Below, piece by piece: positions 16,136-23,911 of a DNA stretch of 34,638 bases. Below the pieces are notes generated by a model. The model was not told the origin of the DNA, searched no databases, and worked only from the letters and a program-made list of their open reading frames with translations. Location: NCBI GenBank assembly GCA_018373675.1, contig JAHAGQ010000023.1, forward strand, positions 1 through 34,638. The letters are read 5' to 3'. The position numbers and the translations under genes were made by a program. Source of the stretch: Collinsella sp. Lineage in GTDB: Bacteria; Actinomycetota; Coriobacteriia; Coriobacteriales; Coriobacteriaceae. Positions within the stretch are counted from its first letter, which is position 1. Every line of letters begins with the position of its first letter.

Positions 16136-16230
16136 CTCCTGCTGCGTCGAGTCCAAACCGCGAAATGCCATGAGCGGCGCGGATGCAGCCAGGAGGCACG
16201 AGGACAACCCATCGTGGCCACGCCCCGTGC
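16136..16230 (+). promoter_or_regulatory. Structured 5' leader upstream of rplE
   Basis: The leader folds by eye into a long helix: ctcctgctgc at 16136-16145 pairs with 16185-16195, leaving one bulged C. It encloses a second helix (ccgcg 16158-16162 with cgcgg 16178-16182). A further hairpin joins gcacg at 16196-16200 to cgtgc at 16226-16230, with the palindrome cgtggccacg inside. No reading frame fits. In E. coli the S8 protein controls the spc operon at the rplE translation start, so a regulatory role is reasonable, but no S8 site consensus was identified here. Confidence 0.45.
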
Positions 16231-16255
16231 TTAAAACCCCAAGAAGGAGTGAACA

Positions 16256-16813
16256 ATGGCAGAAGAGAAGTATGTGCCGCGTCTGAAGACCAAGTACAAC
16301 AACGAGGTCAAGCAGCAGCTTCAGGACAAGTTCCAGTACGAGAACGTCATGATGATCCCTAAGTTTGAGAAGATCGTCGTGAACATGGGCGTCGGCGAGG
16401 CCGCTACCGATTCCAAGGCCATCGACGGTGCCGTGCGCGACCTGCGCGCCATCACCGGCCAGCAGCCGATGATCACCCGTGCCCGCAAGTCCATCGCTAC
16501 CTTCCGCCTGCGCGCTGGTATGCCGATCGGCTGCAAGGTTACCCTGCGTGGCGACCGTATGTGGGAGTTCTTCGATCGTCTGACCTCCGTCGCGATCCCT
16601 CGTATCCGCGACTTCCGCGGTATCTCCGCCAAGAGCTTCGACGGCCGTGGTAACTTCTCCATGGGCGTCACCGAGCAGCTCATCTTCCCCGAGATCGACT
16701 TCGACTCCGTCGATCACCAGCGTGGTATGGACATCACTTTCGTGACCACCGCCAACACCGATGAGGAGGCCAAGGCCCTTCTGGACGCCTTCGGTTTCCC
16801 GTTCAAGAAATAG
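16256..16813 (+). CDS. rplE: 50S ribosomal protein L5
   Basis: The 185-residue protein is full length for L5, a 5S rRNA-binding protein of the large subunit central protuberance. PKFEKIVVNMGVGEA near 37-51, RKSIATFRLRAGMPIG near 81-96 and the C-terminal FPEIDFDSVDHQRGMDI match the family. AGAAGGAG precedes the ATG. In most bacteria L5 follows rplN and rplX inside the S10/spc cluster. Here it is the first ribosomal gene after a 306-bp gap, with a promoter-like sequence of its own. Confidence 0.98.
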   Translation: MAEEKYVPRLKTKYNNEVKQQLQDKFQYENVMMIPKFEKIVVNMGVGEAATDSKAIDGAVRDLRAITGQQPMITRARKSIATFRLRAGMPIGCKVTLRGDRMWEFFDRLTSVAIPRIRDFRGISAKSFDGRGNFSMGVTEQLIFPEIDFDSVDHQRGMDITFVTTANTDEEAKALLDAFGFPFKK

Positions 16814-16828
16814 GTTCACCTGCCCTAT

Positions 16829-16858
16829 AAGCGCCGTTCCCACAAGGGGGCGGCGCTT
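16829..16858 (+). other. Intercistronic hairpin between rplE and rpsZ
   Basis: An 8-bp perfect stem (16829-16836 with 16851-16858) lies in the 79-bp gap. No T run follows, so it is more likely an mRNA processing or stability element than a terminator. Confidence 0.45.
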
Positions 16859-16892
16859 GGGGCGAACAATACTCTATGTGAGGAGGATATAA

Positions 16893-17078
16893 GTGGCTAA
16901 GACATCGATGATCGTCAAGTGCAATCGCAAGCAGAAGTTCTCTACTCGTGAGTACACGCGCTGCCAGCGCTGCGGCCGTCCGCACTCTGTGTACCGCAAG
17001 TTCGGCCTGTGCCGTGTCTGCTTCCGCGAGCTTGCACTCAAGGGCGAGCTTCCCGGCGTTAAGAAGGCCAGCTGGTAA
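16893..17078 (+). CDS. rpsZ: 30S ribosomal protein S14, zinc-binding type Z
   Basis: The 61-residue protein is the short zinc form of S14 with CQRCGRPH and CRVCFREL, giving a C-x2-C...C-x2-C zinc site. S14 binds the 16S rRNA 3' domain in the small-subunit head. The start is GTG at 16893, preceded by AGGAGG. The length is typical of the C+ paralogue, as opposed to the ~100-residue zinc-free form. The 119-bp gap after it contains a small hairpin near 17133-17155. Confidence 0.97.
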   Translation: MAKTSMIVKCNRKQKFSTREYTRCQRCGRPHSVYRKFGLCRVCFRELALKGELPGVKKASW

Positions 17079-17197
17079 GTCACTACCAGCGTTTCAAGCA
17101 TCAGTTTGGAACAGGGAAAACGCGCTAAAAAGGCTTTGCCGTTAAGGGCGGCGAAGAACCAAGAGCACGTGTTCATCAAGAACGAAGGAGAATCTGT

Positions 17198-17596
17198 ATG
17201 AACCTTACAGACCCGATCGCAGATATGCTTACGCGCATCCGTAACGCTAACTCTGTGAACAAGGCCACGGTCTCCATGCCGAGCAGCAAGAAGCTCGTCG
17301 AGATCGCTCGTGTTCTGCACGAGGAGGGCTACATCGAGGGCTACGATGTCGAGGACACCGTTCCCCAGAAGACTCTGCACATCACGCTTAAGTATGGTCC
17401 CAAGAAGGCTAAGGTCATCAACGGCATCCGCCGCATTTCCAAGCCGGGCCTGCGTAAGTACACCGGCGTTGCCGACATGCCCCGCGTCCGCGGTGGCCTT
17501 GGTACCGCCATTATTTCCACCAGCCATGGCGTCATGACCGACCGCGATGCTCGCAAGCACAACGTCGGCGGCGAGATCATCGCTTACGTCTGGTAA
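17198..17596 (+). CDS. rpsH: 30S ribosomal protein S8
   Basis: The 132-residue protein matches S8 end to end: TDPIADMLTRIRNANSVNKATV at the N-terminus and GLGTAIISTSHGVMTDRDARKHNVGGEIIAYVW at the C-terminus (each cited in part as the family hallmark). S8 binds 16S rRNA helix 21 and in E. coli also represses its own operon by binding the mRNA near rplE. GAAGGAG precedes the ATG. Its position between rpsZ and rplF is the standard spc order. Confidence 0.98.
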   Translation: MNLTDPIADMLTRIRNANSVNKATVSMPSSKKLVEIARVLHEEGYIEGYDVEDTVPQKTLHITLKYGPKKAKVINGIRRISKPGLRKYTGVADMPRVRGGLGTAIISTSHGVMTDRDARKHNVGGEIIAYVW

Positions 17597-17629
17597 TTCG
17601 CTCGGTAGGTAGAAGGAAAGGAGATCACC

Positions 17630-18166
17630 GTGTCTCGTATCGGTAATAAGCCTGTCCAGATTCCCGCCGGAGTCGAAGTGGCAGTCAACGGCAACAACGT
17701 TGTCGTCAAGGGCCCCAAGGGCCAGCTCGAGCTCGATGTCTTTGAGAAGCTCGCTATCAACGTCGAGGACAACGTCCTCACCGTTTCCCGTCCCGACGAC
17801 GAGCGTGAGACCCGTGCCCGCCACGGCCTCACCCGCGCCCTCATCCACAACATGGTTGTTGGCGTTTCCGAGGGCTTCGAGAAGAAGCTCGAGCTCGCCG
17901 GCGTCGGTTACCGCGTGCAGCAGAAGGGCAAGAACCTCGAGTTCTCCCTGGGCTTCTCGCACCCCGTGATCGTCGAGGCTCCCGAGGGCATCACCTTCGA
18001 GGTTCCCGACAACACCCACGTGAACGTCAAGGGTATCAACAAGCAGCAGGTCGGTCAGATCGCCGCTGAGATCCGCGGCCATCGTCCTCCCGAGCCTTAC
18101 AAGGGCAAGGGTATCCACTACGTTGGCGAGCACATCCGCCGCAAGCTGGGTAAGGCCGCCAAGTAG
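17630..18166 (+). CDS. rplF: 50S ribosomal protein L6
   Basis: The 178-residue protein starts with MSRIGNKPVQIPAGVEV and has the two-domain L6 repeat. The conserved C-terminal region contains KGINKQQVGQIAAEIRGHRPPEPYKGKGI, of which the PEPYKGKGI end is the signature. The start is GTG at 17630 after AAAGGAGA. L6 binds 23S rRNA near the sarcin-ricin loop and factor-binding site. Confidence 0.98.
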   Translation: MSRIGNKPVQIPAGVEVAVNGNNVVVKGPKGQLELDVFEKLAINVEDNVLTVSRPDDERETRARHGLTRALIHNMVVGVSEGFEKKLELAGVGYRVQQKGKNLEFSLGFSHPVIVEAPEGITFEVPDNTHVNVKGINKQQVGQIAAEIRGHRPPEPYKGKGIHYVGEHIRRKLGKAAK

Positions 18167-18191
18167 TCGTAACCGACTCACTCGCATAAGA

Positions 18192-18213
18192 CCAGCACCC
18201 CGTCAGGTGCTGG
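18192..18213 (+). other. Hairpin between rplF and rplR
   Basis: A perfect 8-bp stem (ccagcacc at 18192-18199 with ggtgctgg at 18206-18213) and a 6-base loop lie between rplF and rplR. A TTTTT run follows only 13 bases later (18224-18228). It could reduce downstream transcription partly, but a full terminator inside this operon is unlikely. Confidence 0.4.
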
Positions 18214-18241
18214 CAAGATCAACCTTTTTAGGAGTTTACGT

Positions 18242-18610
18242 ATGAACAAGCATAAGGCGAAGCTGGAAGGCCTCAAGCGTCGTCAGCGTCGTGTTCGCGG
18301 CAAGGTCTCGGGTACCTCCGAGCGTCCGCGTCTTCGCGTGACCCGTACTAACGCCAACATCTATGCCCAGATCATCGACGACAGCAAGGGCTCCAGCCTG
18401 ACGCTCGTCTCTGCCTCGACCCTCGAGGCCGAGTTCAAGGGCACCCACACCTCGAACAAGGAGGCTGCGGAGAAGGTCGGTCAGCTCGTTGGCAAGCGCG
18501 CCATCGAGGCCGGCATCACCAAGGTCGCCTTCGATCGCGGTGGCCGTATCTACCATGGCCGCGTCAAGGCCCTCGCCGACGGCGCTCGTGCCGCCGGTCT
18601 CGAGTTCTAG
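18242..18610 (+). CDS. rplR: 50S ribosomal protein L18
   Basis: The 122-residue protein has the L18 pattern: RRQRRVRGKVSGTSERPRL near the start, the family stretch NIYAQIIDDSKGSSL, and the C-terminal FDRGGRIYHGRVKALADGAR. L18 binds 5S rRNA together with L5. TTTTTAGGAG precedes the ATG. It ends 14 bases before rpsE. Confidence 0.98.
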   Translation: MNKHKAKLEGLKRRQRRVRGKVSGTSERPRLRVTRTNANIYAQIIDDSKGSSLTLVSASTLEAEFKGTHTSNKEAAEKVGQLVGKRAIEAGITKVAFDRGGRIYHGRVKALADGARAAGLEF

Positions 18611-18624
18611 GAGGTATGTAGCAC

Positions 18625-19149
18625 ATGGCTCGTAATCAGAAGCAGCAGCGCGAGGCCTCCGAGTTCGAGGAGCGCGTCGTTTACATCAACCGCGTGTCGA
18701 AGACCGTCAAGGGTGGTCGTCGCATGAGCCTCGTCGCTCTCGTCGTCGTTGGCGACGGCAAGGGCAACGTCGGCGTTGGCATGGGCAAGTCCGCTGAGGT
18801 GCCCATGGCCATCTCCAAGGCATCTCTCGATGCCAAGAAGAACATGTTCCACGTGCCGGTGACCGAGCAGGGCACCATCCCGCACGAGGTTCTCGGCCAC
18901 TTTGGTGCCGGCCGCATCATCATCAAGCCCGCTGTCGAGGGTACCGGCGTTATCGCCGGCGGCGCTGTGCGTCCCCTCTTTGAGCTTGCTGGCATCAAGA
19001 ACGTCCTGTCCAAGTCCCTCGGTACCGACAACGGCCTCAACATCATCAAGGCTGCCGTCGAGGGCCTCAAGGAGCTCTCCAGCCCTGAGGACGTCGCGGC
19101 TCGCCGTGGCCTGACGGTCTCTGAGATGTTCGTCGGTAAGGAGAACTAA
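18625..19149 (+). CDS. rpsE: 30S ribosomal protein S5
   Basis: The 174-residue protein carries the double-stranded RNA-binding N-terminal domain with VVYINRVSKTVKGGRRMSL, and the KSAEVPMAISKA motif. The C-terminal domain has GRIIIKPAVEGTGVIAGG. S5 helps decoding accuracy and mRNA entry in the small subunit. AGGAGG overlaps the rplR stop, and rpmD begins 2 bases after its own stop, indicating coupled translation. Confidence 0.98.
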   Translation: MARNQKQQREASEFEERVVYINRVSKTVKGGRRMSLVALVVVGDGKGNVGVGMGKSAEVPMAISKASLDAKKNMFHVPVTEQGTIPHEVLGHFGAGRIIIKPAVEGTGVIAGGAVRPLFELAGIKNVLSKSLGTDNGLNIIKAAVEGLKELSSPEDVAARRGLTVSEMFVGKEN

Positions 19150-19151
19150 GC

Positions 19152-19334
19152 ATGGCTGACACCATCAAGATCAAGCAGGTCCGCAGCACCAACGGTTGCA
19201 AGCAGGACCAGGTCCGTACTGTCCGTGCCCTCGGTCTCCACAGGATCCGCGAGGTTCGCGAGATTGCTGACAACGAGTCCGTCCGCGGCATGATCTTCAA
19301 GGTCAAGCACCTTGTCGAGATTGTAGAGGAGTAG
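19152..19334 (+). CDS. rpmD: 50S ribosomal protein L30
   Basis: The 60-residue protein matches bacterial L30: IKIKQVRSTNGCKQDQ followed by RALGLHRIREVREIADN and the hydrophobic C-terminal FKVKHLVEIVEE. It is tightly packed between rpsE (2-base gap) and rplO (3-base gap). Confidence 0.97.
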   Translation: MADTIKIKQVRSTNGCKQDQVRTVRALGLHRIREVREIADNESVRGMIFKVKHLVEIVEE

Positions 19335-19337
19335 CAA

Positions 19338-19787
19338 ATGCAGCTTCACGATCTTACTCCCGCGCCCGGTTCCACCAAGAACCGCAAGCGCGTCGGCCGT
19401 GGCAATTCTTCGGGTCACGGCACCACTTCTGGCCGCGGTCAGAAGGGCCAGGGTTCCCGCTCTGGCGGCACCAAGGGTGCCGGCTTCGAGGGTGGCCAGA
19501 CTCCGCTGGCCATGCGCCTGCCCAAGCTTCCGGGCTTCCGCAACCCCCGTCGTATCGAGTACACCGCTGTTAACGTTGAGCGTCTCGAGCGCAAGTTCGA
19601 GGACGGCGCTGTGATCGACGGTGCCGCTCTTAAGGCCGCTCGCATCACCAAGAGCGAGTTCGAGCCCGTCAAGGTGCTCGGCAATGGTGAGCTCACCAAG
19701 AAGTTCACGGTCAAGGTCGACAAGGTCAGCGCTTCTGCGCAGGCCAAGATCGAGGCCGCCGGCGGAAAGGTCGAGCTGCCGTGCTAA
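19338..19787 (+). CDS. rplO: 50S ribosomal protein L15
   Basis: The 149-residue protein begins MQLHDLTPAPGSTKNRKRVG, the L15 hallmark, followed by glycine/arginine-rich RNA-binding sequence and a globular C-terminus. L15 is a late-assembly 23S rRNA-binding protein. GAGGAG precedes the ATG. Its last codons overlap the GTG start of secY by 7 bases, so translation of the two is likely coupled. Confidence 0.98.
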   Translation: MQLHDLTPAPGSTKNRKRVGRGNSSGHGTTSGRGQKGQGSRSGGTKGAGFEGGQTPLAMRLPKLPGFRNPRRIEYTAVNVERLERKFEDGAVIDGAALKAARITKSEFEPVKVLGNGELTKKFTVKVDKVSASAQAKIEAAGGKVELPC

Positions 19788-21067
19788 ATGGTCTTAAGAA
19801 TGCTTTCCGCATCAAAGAATTGCGCGAAAAGATTCTTTTTACCATAGCTATGCTCGTCGTGTACCGCATTGGTGCGCACGTTCCTGTGCCCGGCATTCCC
19901 TTCCAGGGGATGCTGGGCCTTTTCTCGACCGATAACAATTCGGTCGCCGCAGGTGCTATGGCCCTCCTGAATCTTTTCTCTGGCGGCGCGTTGAGCTATG
20001 TGTCGGTGTTTTCGCTGGGCATCATGCCTTACATCACCAGCTCGATCATCCTCCAGATGCTCCAGGCCGTCGTGCCTTCCCTGCATGAGCTTGCCCGCGA
20101 GGGCGAGGTCGGTCAGACCAAGATTACGCAGTATTCGCGTTACCTCACCCTGGCTCTGGCAATCCTCAACTCCGTGGGTTACCTCTTCCTCTTTAAGAGC
20201 TTCGGCATCAGCTTCAATGGCGCCGGCGCTCCCGAGATCATCTTCGACCTCATGATCGTCGGTACGCTCACCGCGGGCGCCATGCTGATCATGTGGATTG
20301 GTGAGCTCATCACCCAGCGCGGTATCGGCAATGGCATGTCGCTGATCATCTTCGCGAACATCATGGCCGGTCTGCCGCAGGCTATCTTCTCCAGCACCGA
20401 GGGCAATGCCGGTGGCATCATCACCATGGTGATCATCTGCGCCATCATCCTGCTGGTTATCCCGCTGATTGTTTTCCTTGAGCGCGGCCAGCGCCGCATC
20501 CCGGTCTCCTACGCTAAGCGCGTCGTGGGCCGTCGCATGATGGGTGGCCAGACCACCTACCTGCCCATCAAGGTCAACACCGCGGGTGTCGTGCCGATCA
20601 TCTTCGCTTCGGCGCTGCTGTACTTCCCGGCTCAGATTGCCGTGTTCTTCCCCGGCATCGGCTGGATTCAGGCAGTTGCCTCCGCGCTTTCGACCGGTTG
20701 GCTCAACTGGGTGCTTAACGTTGTCCTCATCGTGTTCTTCGCGTACTTCTACACCTCCATGGTGTTCAACCCCGATGAAACGGCCGATAACCTTAAGAAG
20801 CAGGGCGGCTTTATTCCGGGCGTCCGTCCGGGTAGGGCTACCGCGGCCTACATCAAGAACGCGCTCAACAAGATCACGCTTCCCAGCGCTGTCTTTTTGG
20901 CGCTCATCGCCATCGTGCCTTCGATCATCTTCTCCTTCACGGGTAACCATCTGATCCAGGCATTTGGCGGCACGTCCATCCTCATCATGGTCGGCGTCGT
21001 GCTCGACACGGTCGATAAGCTCGAAGGCCAGATCAAGATGTATGATTACGATGGATTCTTTAAATAG
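19781..21067 (+). CDS. secY: Protein translocase channel subunit SecY
   Basis: The 428-residue protein is a ten-span SecY. It begins LKNAFRIKELREKILFTI, then has VYRIGAHVPVPGIP in the first span and plug region. GIGNGMSLIIFANI is the span 5 region signature, and the cytoplasmic loop RRIPVSYAKRVVG contacts SecA and the ribosome. SecY forms the membrane pore with SecE and SecG. The GTG at 19781 is taken as the start because it gives the usual N-terminus, although only a weak GAAAGG lies upstream. The rplO-secY-adk-map order is conserved in many Gram-positive bacteria. Confidence 0.97.
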   Translation: MLNGLKNAFRIKELREKILFTIAMLVVYRIGAHVPVPGIPFQGMLGLFSTDNNSVAAGAMALLNLFSGGALSYVSVFSLGIMPYITSSIILQMLQAVVPSLHELAREGEVGQTKITQYSRYLTLALAILNSVGYLFLFKSFGISFNGAGAPEIIFDLMIVGTLTAGAMLIMWIGELITQRGIGNGMSLIIFANIMAGLPQAIFSSTEGNAGGIITMVIICAIILLVIPLIVFLERGQRRIPVSYAKRVVGRRMMGGQTTYLPIKVNTAGVVPIIFASALLYFPAQIAVFFPGIGWIQAVASALSTGWLNWVLNVVLIVFFAYFYTSMVFNPDETADNLKKQGGFIPGVRPGRATAAYIKNALNKITLPSAVFLALIAIVPSIIFSFTGNHLIQAFGGTSILIMVGVVLDTVDKLEGQIKMYDYDGFFK

Positions 21068-21085
21068 GCTAGAGGAGGATTGCTC

Positions 21086-21712
21086 ATGAACCTCGTATTG
21101 CTCGGAGCTCCGGGTGCCGGTAAGGGCACCGTCGCACAGGAGCTCGTCGCCGAGTTTGGCGTCGCCCACATTTCCACGGGCGACCTGCTGCGTGCTGCCG
21201 TCAAGGGTGGCACCGAGCTTGGTATTCAGGCTAAGAAGTACATGGACGCTGGCGAGCTCGTTCCCGACCAGCTCGTGATCGACCTTGTCAAGGAGCGCCT
21301 TGCCGCCGATGACGCCCAGCAGGGCTTCATCCTCGACGGCTTCCCGCGCAACACCGCCCAGGCTGTGACGCTCGATTCCGAGCTCTCCGCCATGGGTCGC
21401 GAGATCGACTGCGCCCTTCTGGTCGATGTGGCCCCCGAGGTCATTATCGATCGTCTGTCTTCGCGTCGCACCTGCCGCGCATGCGGTTACACCGGCACCG
21501 CTGCCGATGCTACCTGCCCCAAGTGTGGCGGCGAGATGTATCAGCGCGACGACGACAAGCCCGAGACCATCAAGAACCGTCTCGACGTCTACGAGAAGTC
21601 CACGAGCCCGCTCGTCGACTACTATCGTGGCCAGGGTCTGCTCAAGTCGGTCAACGGTGACCAGGCTCGCGAGACCGTGTACGGGGATGTCAAAGAGGCT
21701 CTCGGTCTATGA
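21086..21712 (+). CDS. adk: Adenylate kinase
   Basis: The 208-residue enzyme interconverts ATP, ADP and AMP. It has the P-loop GAPGAGKGT at 7-15, the AMP-binding STGDLLR at 30-36 and DGFPR at 84-88. It has a long LID with a four-cysteine zinc site (C130, C133, C144, C147), the Gram-positive type. The ATG at 21086 follows GAGGAGG; a TTG two codons earlier is a less likely start. Its stop overlaps the map start (ATGA). Confidence 0.97.
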   Translation: MNLVLLGAPGAGKGTVAQELVAEFGVAHISTGDLLRAAVKGGTELGIQAKKYMDAGELVPDQLVIDLVKERLAADDAQQGFILDGFPRNTAQAVTLDSELSAMGREIDCALLVDVAPEVIIDRLSSRRTCRACGYTGTAADATCPKCGGEMYQRDDDKPETIKNRLDVYEKSTSPLVDYYRGQGLLKSVNGDQARETVYGDVKEALGL

Positions 21713-22497
21713 TCAAGATTAAGTCTGCAACGCAAATCGAGCAGATGAAGAAGGCAGGAGCGCTATCTAAGATGGCGCTCCGCCACGTTGGAGCCATGGT
21801 GCGCCCCGGCGTTTCCACCTTTGAGCTCGATCAGCTCGCGGAGCAGATTATCCGCATGCATGGCGGCACCCCGGCCTTTAAGGGTTACGGCGGGTTCCCG
21901 GGGTCCATTTGCGCATCGATCAACGATGCCGTGGTCCACGGTATTCCCAACCCCGACATGATCCTGCGCGATGGCGATATCATCTCCATCGATACGGGAG
22001 CCGTTGTCGACGGTTGGGTCGGCGATAACGCTTGGACGTTTTTCGTCGGCACCCCCACGCCCGAAGCCAAGGCTTTGTGCGAGGTCACGCGCGATTGCCT
22101 TAAGGCAGCCATCGAGCAGGCTGTTCCCGGTAACCATATCGGGGACGTCGGTTATGCCGTTCAGTCCCTCGCCGAGTCTCACGGTTACGGTGTGCTTCGT
22201 GATTATGTGGGCCATGGCATTGGCCGCGTGATGCACGAGGACCCCAACGTTCCTAACTATGGAAAGAAGGGGAGGGGCGTTCGCCTCCAGGCCGGCATGG
22301 TCATTGCCATCGAGCCGATGGTTACGATGGGTTCCAACCATGTGAGCACGGGCTCCGACGGTTGGATTGTTACGACCAACGATCACCTGCCCGCCGCGCA
22401 CTACGAGAACACCGTCGCCATTACCAATGACGGTCCGGTGATTCTCACCACGGATGCCCAAGGTGCTTGGTGCTCCCTCCAAGGCGGAGAAATGTAA
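21709..22497 (+). CDS. map: Methionine aminopeptidase, type I
   Basis: The 262-residue enzyme removes the initiator methionine from nascent proteins. The full metal site is present: D95 (SIDTGA), D106 (GDNAW), H169 (GHGIG), E202 (IEPM) and E233 (YENT). H77 in VVHGIP is the substrate-binding histidine. The start overlaps the adk stop by 4 bases. This is the last gene before a 104-bp gap with a promoter-like sequence. Confidence 0.97.
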   Translation: MIKIKSATQIEQMKKAGALSKMALRHVGAMVRPGVSTFELDQLAEQIIRMHGGTPAFKGYGGFPGSICASINDAVVHGIPNPDMILRDGDIISIDTGAVVDGWVGDNAWTFFVGTPTPEAKALCEVTRDCLKAAIEQAVPGNHIGDVGYAVQSLAESHGYGVLRDYVGHGIGRVMHEDPNVPNYGKKGRGVRLQAGMVIAIEPMVTMGSNHVSTGSDGWIVTTNDHLPAAHYENTVAITNDGPVILTTDAQGAWCSLQGGEM

Positions 22498-22533
22498 CAA
22501 GTTCCATTTAGTTGTGGAGCCATTACGAAGTTA

Positions 22534-22562
22534 TTACGATGCGTGCATACGTGTTGTAGAAT
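22534..22562 (+). promoter_or_regulatory. Candidate promoter for infA
   Basis: TTACGA at 22534-22539 (3 of 6) is spaced 17 bases from TAGAAT at 22557-22562 (5 of 6 to TATAAT). It would give infA and the following genes a start site about 30 bases upstream of the coding region. Confidence 0.45.
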
Positions 22563-22601
22563 ACTCAATCGCTGTCGTTTTCTAGAGAAAGATGATTGCT
22601 T

Positions 22602-22820
22602 GTGAAGAAGGAAGACGCAATTGAGCTCGAGGGTACGGTAAAGGAACCGTTGCCCAACGCCATGTTTAAGGTCGAGCTCGAGAACGGTCATTCGGTTCTG
22701 TGCAACATTTCTGGCAAGATCCGAATGAATTACATCCGTATTCTCCCCGGTGACAGGGTTGTCGTGGAGCTTTCCCCGTACGACCTGACCCGCGGCCGCA
22801 TCACCTATCGCTACAAATAG
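22602..22820 (+). CDS. infA: Translation initiation factor IF-1
   Basis: The 72-residue protein is a single OB fold: KKEDAIELEGTVKEPLPNAM, then RILPGDRVVVELSPYDLTRG near the end, the IF-1 signature. It occupies the A site during initiation. The start is GTG at 22602, giving the normal length; a TTG two codons earlier would add two residues. The 150-bp gap after it contains one hairpin (22845-22850 with 22873-22878). Confidence 0.97.
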   Translation: MKKEDAIELEGTVKEPLPNAMFKVELENGHSVLCNISGKIRMNYIRILPGDRVVVELSPYDLTRGRITYRYK

Positions 22821-22970
22821 CGGCACGCATACACGCACTCCATTTCCGACTGCAGGCTTAGCTCAACCTACGGTCGGATTGTGTGTGAAGACCAGCCATA
22901 GTTTTAAACGCCTGCGGCTGGGCGAGTAGATAGTAGGGAAGTAGTTTGAGCGCTACCGAAAGGAAGAACG

Positions 22971-23084
22971 ATGAAGGTACGTCCTTCGGTCAAGAAGATG
23001 TGCGATAAGTGCAAAATCATTAGGCGCCATGGCAAGGTCCTCGTCATTTGCGAGAACCCCCGTCATAAGCAGCGTCAGGGTTAA
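22971..23084 (+). CDS. rpmJ: 50S ribosomal protein L36
   Basis: The 37-residue protein reads MKVRPSVKKMCDKCKIIRR at the start and CENPRHKQRQG at the end, with C-x2-C...C...H zinc ligands (the C+ form). AAAGGAAG precedes the ATG. It lies between infA and rpsM, the standard place. It is easily missed because it is so short. Confidence 0.97.
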   Translation: MKVRPSVKKMCDKCKIIRRHGKVLVICENPRHKQRQG

Positions 23085-23098
23085 GAGAGGAGACTACG

Positions 23099-23473
23099 TT
23101 GGCCCGTATTAATGGTGTCGACCTCCCGCGTGAGAAGCGCGTTGAGATCGGTCTGACCTACATTTACGGCATCGGCCGCACCACTGCGACGAAGATTTGC
23201 GTCGAGTGCAACGTTAACGTGGATACGCGCGTTAAGGACCTCACCGAGGATGAGGTTAACGCCATCCGCGATTATATCGATAAGAACCAGATCATGGTTG
23301 AGGGCGACCTCCGCCGTGAGCGCAACCAGAACGTCAAGCGCCTTATGGACATCGGCTGCAACCGCGGCCTTCGTCACCGCAAGGGCCTCCCGGTCCGCGG
23401 CCAGCGCACCCACACTAACGCTCGTACCCGCAAGGGCCCGAAGCGTCAGATCGGTGCTAAGAAGAAGAAATAA
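23099..23473 (+). CDS. rpsM: 30S ribosomal protein S13
   Basis: The 124-residue protein starts MARINGVDLPREKRVEIGLT and has YGIGRTTATKI (the helix-two-turn-helix motif). The basic C-terminal region contains RHRKGLPVRGQRTHTNARTR (the S13 signature). S13 contacts tRNA and the large subunit in the head bridge. The start is TTG at 23099 preceded by AGAGAGGAG. Confidence 0.98.
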   Translation: MARINGVDLPREKRVEIGLTYIYGIGRTTATKICVECNVNVDTRVKDLTEDEVNAIRDYIDKNQIMVEGDLRRERNQNVKRLMDIGCNRGLRHRKGLPVRGQRTHTNARTRKGPKRQIGAKKKK

Positions 23474-23487
23474 GGAGCGCTAGATAG

Positions 23488-23892
23488 ATGGCTACTGCTA
23501 AGAAGAACGTTCGCGCTGCCCGTCTGAAGCGCGCGGACCGTAAGAACATTTCCGTGGGCCAGGCTCACATTCGTTCTACGTTCAACAACACGATCGTTTC
23601 GATCACCGATCCCCAGGGCAACGTCATTTCCTGGAAGTCGGCTGGCCAGGTGGGCTTCAAGGGCTCCCGTAAGTCCACGCCGTTCGCTGCCCAGATGGCT
23701 GCCGAGGCTGCTGCCAAGCAGGCCATGGAGCACGGTATGAAGAAGGTTTCCGTCTTCGTCAAGGGCCCCGGCTCCGGTCGTGAGACCGCCATCCGCTCCC
23801 TCCAGGCTGCTGGCCTCGAGGTCTCGAGCATCCAGGACAAGACCCCCATTCCGCACAACGGCTGCCGCCCCAAGAAGCGTCGCCGCGTGTAA
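23488..23892 (+). CDS. rpsK: 30S ribosomal protein S11
   Basis: The 134-residue protein has QAHIRSTFNNTIVSITDPQG, then GFKGSRKSTPFAAQ, and ends with the S11 signature DKTPIPHNGCRPKKRRRV. S11 forms part of the platform around the E site. It begins 14 bases after rpsM and precedes rpsD by 19 bases. Confidence 0.98.
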   Translation: MATAKKNVRAARLKRADRKNISVGQAHIRSTFNNTIVSITDPQGNVISWKSAGQVGFKGSRKSTPFAAQMAAEAAAKQAMEHGMKKVSVFVKGPGSGRETAIRSLQAAGLEVSSIQDKTPIPHNGCRPKKRRRV

Positions 23893-23911
23893 CTGAAAGG
23901 ATCGTATCAAT

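Noticed and set aside
19784..21169. Minus-strand frame of 461 codons opposite secY, rich in Asp/Glu/His
   Set aside because: SecY is certain on the plus strand; the antisense product has no domain and reflects codon bias.
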